A program made the translations under genes and the position numbers. A stretch of DNA of 64,000 nucleotides. Origin: Candidatus Melainabacteria bacterium MEL.A1. Its GTDB lineage: Bacteria; Cyanobacteriota; Vampirovibrionia; Gastranaerophilales; Gastranaerophilaceae. The notes below the pieces were generated by a model. The model ran no database searches and was not told the origin of the DNA. It was given only the letters and a program-made list of their open reading frames with translations. Shown here piece by piece: positions 28,349 to 35,773 of this stretch (its first letter is position 1; each line of letters starts with the position of its first letter). The DNA lies in NCBI GenBank assembly GCA_001765415.1, contig CP017245.1, positions 744,001 to 808,000 of the forward strand, in the 5' to 3' direction.

Positions 28349-29854
28349 CTATTGTTTATAATTTCTTATACCGGTTGTAATCATCGCAATACCATATTTA
28401 TCACAAGTTTCGATAATTTTTTGATCTTTCACAGAACCACCCGGTTGAATAATCAAACTAATTCTACCTTGTACCGCAGAATAAATACAGTCCTCAGCAT
28501 GAATTGTTGCATCGGATGCCAAAACAGCCTCTTTTGAGTTGTCGCAAGCATAGTTCAGGGCTTGTTCAACTGCAACAATCGCATTTGTCTGTCCTTGAGA
28601 AATCGCAACTGTTTTAAAATCTCTTGCAATAACCGCAGAATTTGTTTTAGCGTATTTTACAACTTTCCAAGCGAAAATTGCATCTTCAATTTGTTCTTTT
28701 GTCGGCTTTTCTCTTGTAACAACTTTAAACATATCTTTATCTAGTTCGCTACTATCGCTATCTTGAACAAGTGTGCCAAATGGGGACATAATAACATCTT
28801 CTCTGGCTAATTGTCTATATTCTTTCAAAGGCGTATTTAATTTAACCAACTTGATATCAGGGTTATCATTAAATATTTCAATTGCCTCTTTGGAATAATC
28901 TGGAGCTACAATAACCTCAACGGCCATAGAATTTAAGTGTTTTGCGACTTCACTATCAACTGTTTTTGAAAAACCAACTGTTCCATAAAAAGAACTGATA
29001 GGATCGCAATCAAAAGCTTTTGTATAAGCATCATAAATTGAACGTCCCAAAGCAACTCCACAAGGCTTTGTATGCCTTATAATAGAAACAGCATTCACAT
29101 CAAAAAATTCGCTCACAATATTAGCAGCCTCAGTAACGTTCAAAATATCGTTAAAAGACAACTCTTTGCCATCCAATACTTCGTAATCAACCATTCTTTC
29201 AGTTTTGTAAATAGCACCTTTTTGGTGAGGATTTTCACCGTATTTCAAATCACGAACTTTTTCAAAACTCAATGTTTTAAAAGGTTTTTCTCCGGTTTGC
29301 TCTGCCAATAAAGAAGATATAGCCCTATCATAATTAGCAGCAAAGTTAAACGCTTTTGCCGCAAGTTTTAACCTTCCAAATTCGTTAGCATTCAAAGCAA
29401 CATAATAATCAACTTTATCAATAATAACAGTTACATTTCTATAATTTTTCGCACCAGCCCTTAACAATGTCATTCCGACAACATCAATATTTTTAATTAC
29501 ATCATCAATATTGCTATTCTCAAGCACAAGTTTTTCAAATGGGCAAATATTTACGACGACCATATCAAAAGATTTTACTGCAAAACGTTCTAACTCATTC
29601 ATTTCTCTAGTATCAGAACTGTTTGCTAAAATCCCAGCCAAAATAGTTTCATTCAAAGCTTCATAATCTTTCATCAAAAATCCGGCAGTATTAGAAAATT
29701 CCGAAAGATTAATCACATCAATTTCTGCACTACGAAGCAATTCGTAAGTATCTCCACCTGCAACAATTTCATAATCAAACTTTTCTGTCAAATTTTTTGC
29801 AAAATCAATCAAACCTACTTTGTCATATACACTTAAAAACGCACGTCTTTTCAT
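28349..29854 (-). CDS. purH: PurH-like AICAR transformylase/IMP cyclohydrolase with altered transformylase motifs
   Basis: PurH carries out the last two steps of IMP synthesis. The N-terminal MGS-like cyclohydrolase domain starts RRAFLSVYDKVGLIDFAKNL, with GGDTYELL at the phosphate site. The transformylase domain is recognisable (PISSFYGTVGFSK, EVIVAPDYS, LIIQPGGSVKDQ). However, the usual KHTNPCG motif reads RHTKPCG, with Lys to Arg and Asn to Lys, and the usual SDAFFPF segment reads SDATIHAED. The length of 501 residues is normal. The ATG at 29854 follows GGGGA. Activity of the transformylase half is therefore uncertain. Confidence 0.85.
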   Translation of the reverse strand: MKRRAFLSVYDKVGLIDFAKNLTEKFDYEIVAGGDTYELLRSAEIDVINLSEFSNTAGFLMKDYEALNETILAGILANSSDTREMNELERFAVKSFDMVVVNICPFEKLVLENSNIDDVIKNIDVVGMTLLRAGAKNYRNVTVIIDKVDYYVALNANEFGRLKLAAKAFNFAANYDRAISSLLAEQTGEKPFKTLSFEKVRDLKYGENPHQKGAIYKTERMVDYEVLDGKELSFNDILNVTEAANIVSEFFDVNAVSIIRHTKPCGVALGRSIYDAYTKAFDCDPISSFYGTVGFSKTVDSEVAKHLNSMAVEVIVAPDYSKEAIEIFNDNPDIKLVKLNTPLKEYRQLAREDVIMSPFGTLVQDSDSSELDKDMFKVVTREKPTKEQIEDAIFAWKVVKYAKTNSAVIARDFKTVAISQGQTNAIVAVEQALNYACDNSKEAVLASDATIHAEDCIYSAVQGRISLIIQPGGSVKDQKIIETCDKYGIAMITTGIRNYKQ

Positions 29855-30003
29855 TTTATTCCCCATATTCTAGTATTTTTCTTTATTATTATAACACCGG
29901 AATAGAAAATATCATATTTTCTTAGCATTTTGTAACTATTTTTCGTTTTTCTTGATATAATTTAATTAATATATTATAATAATTCTGAGAAAGAGGTTTA
30001 TTG

Positions 30004-30729
30004 ATGGTAAGTAACAGAATTACAGAAGGCGTAGGAAAGAAAATTGTTGAAGCATTAAAACAACAATCAGATATTGAAATTCAAAATGTTGTTGAAAACC
30101 CTGTTCCGGTTGCAGAGGAACATCCGGCACCGGCAGAAAACGAAATCATTTATAATGAAGAAGAACCAATATATGAAACAACAAATGAAGAAGTTGTTGT
30201 TAATCAGGAAAATACAGAAGAAGAACCTGTAAAAGAAGAACCGGTTGAACAAGAAACTCCGGTTGAAAAACCTTTTAATTCAATCAACTTAACTTCTTTT
30301 GAAAACCCCGCCCCTGATTTTTCAAGCAAATTCACATCTCCACACGTTATGAATTTCACTCAAGCTGCGCCAATTTCACAAATGATTGAAAAAGAAAATT
30401 TTGCAAATGAACTTGACGGATTTGATATTCCTGCAAATATTGCGGTTCTAAAACAACTCATCAACCAACTTCCTGCAGGTGTTTCAAGGCAAACAGGCGC
30501 ACAAATCATCAAACAAACTATGGAAGCTTTGGGAATTTCAATGAAAAGTGTTTTGCAAGAAGCTCAACAAGTTCAAGAAAGCTTAAACAATTCTGCAAGG
30601 GAATGCCAAGCATCTATTATGGAATATAAAAAACAGATTAATGTTTTGGAAAAACAATCACAAAAATTCCAAAAACAATATGCTGCGTTGAATGAAATAA
30701 TTAGTTTATTTGTCCAAACAGGAATATAA
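30004..30729 (+). CDS. Hypothetical acidic, C-terminally coiled-coil protein
   Basis: About 241 residues. Residues 20-90 are very rich in Glu, Pro and Val (EEEPVKEEPVEQE) and probably disordered. From about residue 135 a helical domain begins (NIAVLKQLINQLPAGVSRQT), ending in a clear coiled coil (YKKQINVLEKQSQKFQKQYA). No signal peptide is seen. A structural or scaffolding role is possible, but no family is recognised. The ATG at 30004 has GAGG eight bases before it. A terminator follows. Confidence 0.75.
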   Translation: MVSNRITEGVGKKIVEALKQQSDIEIQNVVENPVPVAEEHPAPAENEIIYNEEEPIYETTNEEVVVNQENTEEEPVKEEPVEQETPVEKPFNSINLTSFENPAPDFSSKFTSPHVMNFTQAAPISQMIEKENFANELDGFDIPANIAVLKQLINQLPAGVSRQTGAQIIKQTMEALGISMKSVLQEAQQVQESLNNSARECQASIMEYKKQINVLEKQSQKFQKQYAALNEIISLFVQTGI

Positions 30730-30750
30730 TTTATAAAAACAATATCAAAA

Positions 30751-30785
30751 AAGAACCGGTTATAATTTCATCCGGTTCTTTTTTA
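30751..30785. terminator. Bidirectional terminator
   Basis: A nine-base stem AAGAACCGG / CCGGTTCTT has U runs on both sides. It ends the gene at 30004 and, on the other strand, the interrupted prepilin gene. Confidence 0.85.
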
Positions 30786-30810
30786 ATTAATAATATATTA
30801 TTATAAATTA

Positions 30811-31878
30811 TTAATAATCCATACTCCAACCATTTTCAATAATTCTAGCACTACAACCTTGCCCAACTCCAGTTAAAGATTTATCAATCTTCTTACCTTC
30901 TTCGCCGCATAATTTTGAATTATTTTTCCAATAATAATCACTGCGTTTTATATCACTCAAATAATAATTTACATATATAGCGTAATCAAGGCCATAGTAT
31001 GGATAAAGAGTACCATCAGATGAAAGAACAAATAGGTATATATCTTTTCCATATGCATTTGGCGGCTTTTTCCCATTTACATCTATACGTATGTCTCCAG
31101 CTATAGATAATAACTTTCCGTTTTTAGCTCTTATGCTTGATAATTCACCTTCTGTTGTTGCAGAAGGATACTTATTAAACGTTCCTACCATCATTACGCC
31201 ATCTGGGAATTGCAAATAATACGTACGATCCGCGCGATATGAGCCACCATCCATATTATAATAATGAGAAGAAATTTCTTCTTTTTCATTTTTATTTTCA
31301 TAGGTATTTACAATCTCTACATATACACTATTTGGGAAATATTGTTTAAATTTTTCAAAAAAATCTTTACAATCAGTTCAAGTATAAATATCAGGATTAT
31401 TAAGAGAGCAATACCTACCATATTCATTAATTGGCTTTATACTATTAAATAAAGAAGTGTCATATAAAAAATCTACATTATCTTCTGCTAGCATTGCTTT
31501 AAAACCATTTGTTAAAACAGAATAACTTTTCTTTAACTGAGTAAGCCATACATGTCTTTGATAATTTTGTATTAAAGAAGGCATAGTCATAGCAGCCACA
31601 ACTCCAATAATGCCTAGAGTTATCAAAACCTCCGCCAATGTAAAGGCTGGTCGTTTAAGTGAATTGTGAGTGGTGAATAGTGAGTGGACCTTATCGAAAA
31701 AATTATTCCCACCTCTCTGAAATTTATAAGTTCGCGTTAGCTCACTAACAAATTTCTTCTCTCCCAAAAGGGCTAGATTATTAAAAGATTCGATTAGGCT
31801 AAAATCTTGGTTATGAGAGGACTTTAGACTATTACCCCTCCAGAACGCAGAATTTGTAAGATTTTTCATCTTTTTCAT
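30811..31878 (-). pseudogene. Prepilin-like gene interrupted by an in-frame TGA
   Basis: One continuous frame is split by a single TGA at 31378-31380: the upstream part ends NPDIYT, and the downstream part continues in the same frame with TDCKDFFEKFKQYF and ends CSARIIENGWSMDY, the usual pilin-like tail. The upstream part contains FTLAEVLITLGIIGVVAAMT. The leader is unusually long (about 75 residues before the cleavage site) and its last part is encoded by a heptamer-type repeat. The gene is either inactivated by one nonsense change or read through. The repeat inside the leader also occurs, inverted, at 32.33-32.39 kb. Confidence 0.8.
31657..31688. repeat. Heptanucleotide tandem repeat, copy 3 (inside prepilin leader)
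   Basis: The units GTGAATT, GTGAGTG, GTGAATA, GTGAGTG are translated as part of the prepilin leader on the minus strand (SLFTTHNSLK). Confidence 0.65.
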
Positions 31879-32280
31879 TCTCTCTTCTTATTATTAACAT
31901 TACTATTTTAACAAATTTTTTGAAGTTTTTCAAGAGATTGCAAGAAGAAGAAAATAATCCCCACGATAGCGAAATGAACAATAACTTGTTAGTGAAACAA
32001 ACAACAAAAAGCTTTACACAAATGTATGATGTAGGAACAAATGTTTACACAGAGGGTTAAAAACAGGCATTGTTTGAGCGTAGCGAGTTTGACTGTTTTT
32101 TAGTTGAACTTACTAGTTATTAGTGAATGGAGCGTGTGGGTGGTTTTGTGGAACTTTTTACACAAAAAGTTCCCGCCGTCTGCGCAAGACAAAAAAACAA
32201 TCCTTCCACCGCAAGCGGTCCCCCTTCCTTTGCAAGGAAGGTTAAATGTTTCCCTACGGGATAGCACCCACCTAAATTAC

Positions 32281-32326
32281 CTCTCACAAAACGTGACATT
32301 TAGTCACCTTTTGTTCGGCAGAGTCT
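32281..32326. repeat. 46-base palindromic dispersed element, copy A
   Basis: The core CAAAACGTGAC / GTCACCTTTTG is an imperfect inverted repeat with a five-base loop. The element matches 52927-52972 essentially base for base and 53080-53125 with one difference near its end. Confidence 0.85.
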
Positions 32327-32360
32327 CATTAGGGAGGAGAAACAATTTCCTTGATACGGT

Positions 32361-32392
32361 CTACTCACCATTCACCACTCACAATTCACTTA
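32361..32392. repeat. Heptanucleotide tandem repeat, copy 4
   Basis: The units CTACTCA, CCATTCA, CCACTCA, CAATTCA, CTTATTC have a seven-base period. Confidence 0.7.
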
Positions 32393-32461
32393 TTCATAAC
32401 GATAATGACTTTTCACGTTTTTATATTTCATCAATATTTGTCATTATAGATTTATATAAAA

Positions 32462-32492
32462 AAATAGAACCTATAAGGTTCTATTTTTTCAA
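32462..32492. terminator. Bidirectional hairpin terminator
   Basis: AATAGAACC / GGTTCTATT with a five-base loop and runs of A and T on the two sides. It ends the minus-strand transcript of the gene at 32498. Confidence 0.8.
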
Positions 32493-32497
32493 CTTAT

Positions 32498-32827
32498 TTA
32501 TGAAGAATACTTAAATGAGCTTTGAATATTCTTATCCATCATACTTTGACAAGAATCGTACTCTGCATCAATCATTTTCAATCTATTTTGATATTCTTGC
32601 ATTTGCATATCTAATTTTTGTTCAAGAACTTTTAATTTCGCCTGCCGTTGTTGGAGAAGTTTGGTTGTAGGAGATTCCGGATCATAATCATTTCCCACTT
32701 GCATCAAATCACTCACAGACTGCGACAAACCCATTTTTGTCTGGGTAATCAATTGGATTTTGTATTCCAAATCCAGTCGCTGTTGTTGAAGATACATTAA
32801 TCTGATTTGTGAGGTAAGTAATCCCAT
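32498..32827 (-). CDS. Small coiled-coil protein, putative export substrate (short member)
   Basis: A 109-residue protein, almost entirely helical, starting MGLLTSQIRLMYLQQQRLDL and ending NIQSSFKYSS. The N- and C-terminal ends match those of the 417-residue protein at 34119 (MGMAASQARYLGL at the start, NIESTYKTFE at the end), while the large middle part is missing here. No Sec signal is present. Because a flagellar-type export block lies nearby and substrates of that system carry uncleaved N-terminal signals, it may be such a substrate or a structural subunit; this is inference. It lies 11 bases after the gene at 32839. Confidence 0.75.
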   Translation of the reverse strand: MGLLTSQIRLMYLQQQRLDLEYKIQLITQTKMGLSQSVSDLMQVGNDYDPESPTTKLLQQRQAKLKVLEQKLDMQMQEYQNRLKMIDAEYDSCQSMMDKNIQSSFKYSS

Positions 32828-32838
32828 TTTATCTTCCT

Positions 32839-33111
32839 TTATCTTGTTTCATTAAGGTGATTACCTTGCAGAAACGTGTGTTGATTGTTTTCTGCAATCA
32901 ACTGTTCCATTTTTTGAAACTGATGACGGTGATAGTTTAATCTATATTGCGCCATCTTTCGTTTCTTATTCATCGTCAAAAACTCTTTCAAGCCTTCAAC
33001 AAATGAATTTGTCATTGATTTTATAGGATTCTTTCTTATCAGAAAGTTTTTCGAATATATTAAGAAGTCTATTAACCTTTTTATATTCGTTTCTAAAGTA
33101 TCTCGAAGCAT
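32839..33111 (-). CDS. Small basic helical protein
   Basis: A 90-residue, strongly basic, helical protein (TNIKRLIDFLIYSKNFLIRK; NKKRKMAQYRLNYHRHQFQK) preceded by an AGGAG ribosome site and followed closely by the small coiled-coil gene. Length and charge would fit a dedicated chaperone or adaptor for its neighbour, but no family is recognised. Confidence 0.65.
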   Translation of the reverse strand: MLRDTLETNIKRLIDFLIYSKNFLIRKNPIKSMTNSFVEGLKEFLTMNKKRKMAQYRLNYHRHQFQKMEQLIAENNQHTFLQGNHLNETR

Positions 33112-33257
33112 TTTTCTCCTTACACTTTAGACCTACATGTATATTAAAACAATTTACACACAAATATTGCCATGATTGGAAACATTTGCTTAACATGTCT
33201 TAATCATGTTGTCCATCGTACTTTTACTATTACGGATATGTTTTCTAAAAACTTTAG

Positions 33258-33293
33258 TAAAAACAAAAAACTTGTAAATAAAATTTACAAGTT
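33258..33293 (-). terminator. Terminator overlapping the end of the gene at 33285
   Basis: AACTTGTAAAT / ATTTACAAGTT with a three-base loop. On the minus strand a TTTTTTGTTTTT run follows. The stem includes the stop codon of the Gly/Ala-rich protein. Confidence 0.85.
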
Positions 33294-34103
33294 TTGAATT
33301 GCTTTACTATCGCCTTCAATAGATTCTTTCAGCATCTTTTTAACAACATCACCCTGTGTATCCAACATCTTGCACACAGTTTCAATGTTTCTAACCTTTT
33401 GCGAAAGAATTGTGTCGGCATTTGCTGTAATATTACCTGTAACATTTTGATAAGCCGCTAATGCAGCAGAGGATGTTCCTTGCATCAAGTTACCCATTAC
33501 AATTGCCGGAAGTCCGTATTCGCCCAAATAAGGAGCAGCTGCCTGCATAATTCCACCCCAACCGGAAATAATTCCGGCTACAGGCATAACCAAATTCTTC
33601 ATTGAAAAACCGTAACCATTTGCAGCACCTAATCCGTAAGCAGCAGCACTTGCAACATCAGCAATTCCTCCAACTCCAGATGCGTAACCAGTTGCAACCC
33701 CGCTATCTGTTCCCCAACCGCTTACAATTGAAGATGCACCACCTGTTGCATAACCATCAAGCCCCCACGATATAGGCGCAGCTCCTGACGGAAATCCTGA
33801 ATAGTTATACAAAGAATCTATTCCGTATGATGAACCGCCATTAAAAGATGATGAATAAGATGTTCCGGGAACATTCATCGTTTGAGATGCACCAAACACA
33901 GTTGCAAAAGATGATGGAGCTAACAAGCTTGCAATATTATATAAAAAACCACCTGTCGCACCAAAACCTGAACCCAACCCGTTACCGGAAACTGTCAAAT
34001 CTCTCAATTGGTCATAAGTTTCCCAAAGTTGTGCTTTTGCATCTCCGCTCGCTGAGCCGAATTTGTTTGCTATTACAAGATAACTGTCATTTTTGTAAGC
34101 CAT
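33285..34103 (-). CDS. Gly/Ser/Ala-rich hypothetical protein, probably exported
   Basis: A 272-residue low-complexity protein. A short helical start (MAYKNDSYLVIANKFGSASG) is followed by about 150 residues rich in Gly, Ser, Ala, Tyr and Thr (GSGFGATGGFLYN, YATGGASSIVSGWGTDSG), two weakly hydrophobic stretches (LVMPVAGIISGWGGIMQAAA; GLPAIVMGNLMQG), and a helical C-terminus with SQKVRNIETVCKMLDTQGDV. It lacks a Sec signal. It is translated from an AGAGG site 15 bases after the 417-residue gene, in one operon. Confidence 0.75.
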   Translation of the reverse strand: MAYKNDSYLVIANKFGSASGDAKAQLWETYDQLRDLTVSGNGLGSGFGATGGFLYNIASLLAPSSFATVFGASQTMNVPGTSYSSSFNGGSSYGIDSLYNYSGFPSGAAPISWGLDGYATGGASSIVSGWGTDSGVATGYASGVGGIADVASAAAYGLGAANGYGFSMKNLVMPVAGIISGWGGIMQAAAPYLGEYGLPAIVMGNLMQGTSSAALAAYQNVTGNITANADTILSQKVRNIETVCKMLDTQGDVVKKMLKESIEGDSKAIQNL

Positions 34104-34118
34104 TTGAACCTCTTAATT

Positions 34119-35372
34119 TTATTCAAAAGTTTTGTATGTAGATTCGATATTTTTATCAATAACTTTCTTAACAGATTCCATTTCTGTTTGCAAAGCCTCT
34201 TGTTCAGTATCAAGTTGTCTTAAACGAAGTTCAAGAGTTCTATCTTGTTGCTGAATTTTTTCTGTTTTTGCGTTAATATCCGCAATTCTTTTTTCATAAA
34301 CCTGCATATCATAATTATACTGGTTCATTGCGTCATTATAAGCATTTTCATCAGTTTTTGTTTCTGTACTCAAGGTATAAGTTGCAGATGTATCTTCAAA
34401 CCTGATTGTTTGCGGTCTGCCAGAATCATCCAACTGGACAAATGCTCTTTGTTTTTGTTCAATTTTTGTACTTATATTTTCTGCATCATACATTGTTAAC
34501 TTATTTTGGTTTTCAGTAGGTTTTGAAGGATCTGGCGCACTTTGTGCAGTTGTTTGCAAATCTTCTAAAGTCGCAAAATAAGTTTTTCCACCTGATGTCC
34601 ATGTATAAATATTATCTGAACTTGAAATCTTTTCTGCAGGAAAATCTTTACAAATTTGTTCGTAAGCAGCTTTCATATCCTTATCTGTCGCATCATATGG
34701 GAGAACTTCATTATTCCCGACATAAGCCGGAACATTTTCTGCAATTGAATATGTAGGTAAGTCAGATTTTCCTTCTACTGCTTTTTTCAAATCTGTTGTA
34801 GATACAAAATTTAATTTTCCATCATCATCAGTGTAAGTATAAACATTATTTACATCAACTTTTGCGAAATCAGGATAATCCTTTACAATTTGAGCATAAG
34901 TAGTTCTTTGCTCATCAACTGACGCATCATATTTTGTAAGCTCTTTTCCTCCAACAGTATAAATTCCTGTCGCATCATCATAAGTAACTTGATCTTGTGC
35001 CACTGTAGATTTTGCTGCTTTCGTATTAAAACTTACTTGCGGATTAGCTTTTTTAGTCTGAACACCTGTATAAACATCTGAATAATGATAATGTGAAATC
35101 ATATAGTTGTAACCGTCAGGATCATTTATCAAATCAGACATCTCTGTAATTGTTTCAGTATTAGTTCCATCTTGATAAGAATATTGCAAAGTAGTATAGT
35201 CCTGAGTACTTGGAGCTGTAGGAACTTCTAAGGCTAACAATTCATTAAAAGTATTAGCACTCTGATTTGCCAATGCCGTACGAGCTTGGTTAATCTGTTG
35301 TCCTTCATATTCTACGTTTGTTTTTCTTGCGGTCAAGCCCAAATATCTTGCTTGTGACGCTGCCATGCCCAT
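34119..35372 (-). CDS. Coiled-coil protein with internal repeats, putative export substrate (long member)
   Basis: A 417-residue protein. Residues 1-40 (MGMAASQARYLGLTARKTNV) and 380-417 (ending DKNIESTYKTFE) match the ends of the 109-residue protein at 32498. Between them lie two copies of an about 55-residue module (about 145-200 and 224-277), each with the pattern YDA-8 residues-Y-QI-KD-P-8 residues-NVYTYT or NIYTWT. A final coiled coil (ADINAKTEKIQQQDRTLELR) precedes the conserved end. GGAGAG precedes the ATG. It is first in an operon with the Gly/Ala-rich protein. Likely part of a secreted or surface structure; the function is unknown. Confidence 0.75.
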   Translation of the reverse strand: MGMAASQARYLGLTARKTNVEYEGQQINQARTALANQSANTFNELLALEVPTAPSTQDYTTLQYSYQDGTNTETITEMSDLINDPDGYNYMISHYHYSDVYTGVQTKKANPQVSFNTKAAKSTVAQDQVTYDDATGIYTVGGKELTKYDASVDEQRTTYAQIVKDYPDFAKVDVNNVYTYTDDDGKLNFVSTTDLKKAVEGKSDLPTYSIAENVPAYVGNNEVLPYDATDKDMKAAYEQICKDFPAEKISSSDNIYTWTSGGKTYFATLEDLQTTAQSAPDPSKPTENQNKLTMYDAENISTKIEQKQRAFVQLDDSGRPQTIRFEDTSATYTLSTETKTDENAYNDAMNQYNYDMQVYEKRIADINAKTEKIQQQDRTLELRLRQLDTEQEALQTEMESVKKVIDKNIESTYKTFE

Positions 35373-35773
35373 AAGCTGCTCTCCTTTATCTACCTGCTCA
35401 ATTCATGTATAATGGAGTTTTTTAATAAGTCAACATTATATATAAAATTATACGGTACAAATCTAAAAATTAATACTGAAATTACTACCAAATCATCCAT
35501 TTGAAGGAGAAAAAAATCTAAATTTCATACAGTAGAATTATAAAAAAAATCAATCGATTATTAAACGCAACTGTCATTGCGAAGCGAAAAGGAATAAGGA
35601 GGGGAAATAAAAAAATTTTGAATATACGCTGTAGCAATCCCATTCAATTCAAATTAATAAGATTACTACGTCACTAAAAACTTCCTATATCAATGTTTTT
35701 TGGATACTCATAAGCCATCATACATGAAAAATATTTTATCCTACTTATAGCAATATTTTTTATCACTATAGCT
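35373..35773. other. Intergenic region with degenerate dispersed repeat
   Basis: No open frame is supported. At 35571-35674 the text CTGTCATTGCGAAGCG ... GTAGCAATCCC ... GATTACTACGTCAC resembles the widespread intergenic repeat family containing TGTCATTGCGA and GAAGCAATC boxes, here mutated. The rest is AT-rich and holds the promoter of the gene at 34119-35372. Confidence 0.5.

Larger units (their letters stand above)
31879..32460. repeat. Non-coding repeat-rich spacer
   Basis: This spacer holds no convincing gene. It contains a stem-loop unit around 32,210-32,240 (CTTCC/GGAAG arms), a 46-base palindromic element at 32281-32326 found again near 52.9 and 53.1 kb, and a heptamer array at 32361-32392 that repeats, in inverted orientation, part of the adjacent prepilin leader. 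An open frame of 136 codons across it is a by-product of the repeats. Confidence 0.7.

Noticed and set aside
31378-31380. Genome-wide recoding of TGA to an amino acid
   Set aside because: TGA ends the EF-hand protein at a sensible place, Trp codons in conserved genes are TGG, and no other in-frame TGA was seen in housekeeping genes.
32104-32514. Plus-strand open frame of 136 codons
   Set aside because: It runs through dispersed repeats, a heptamer array and a terminator hairpin. Similar translated strings recur at 52.8-53.1 kb only because the repeats recur.
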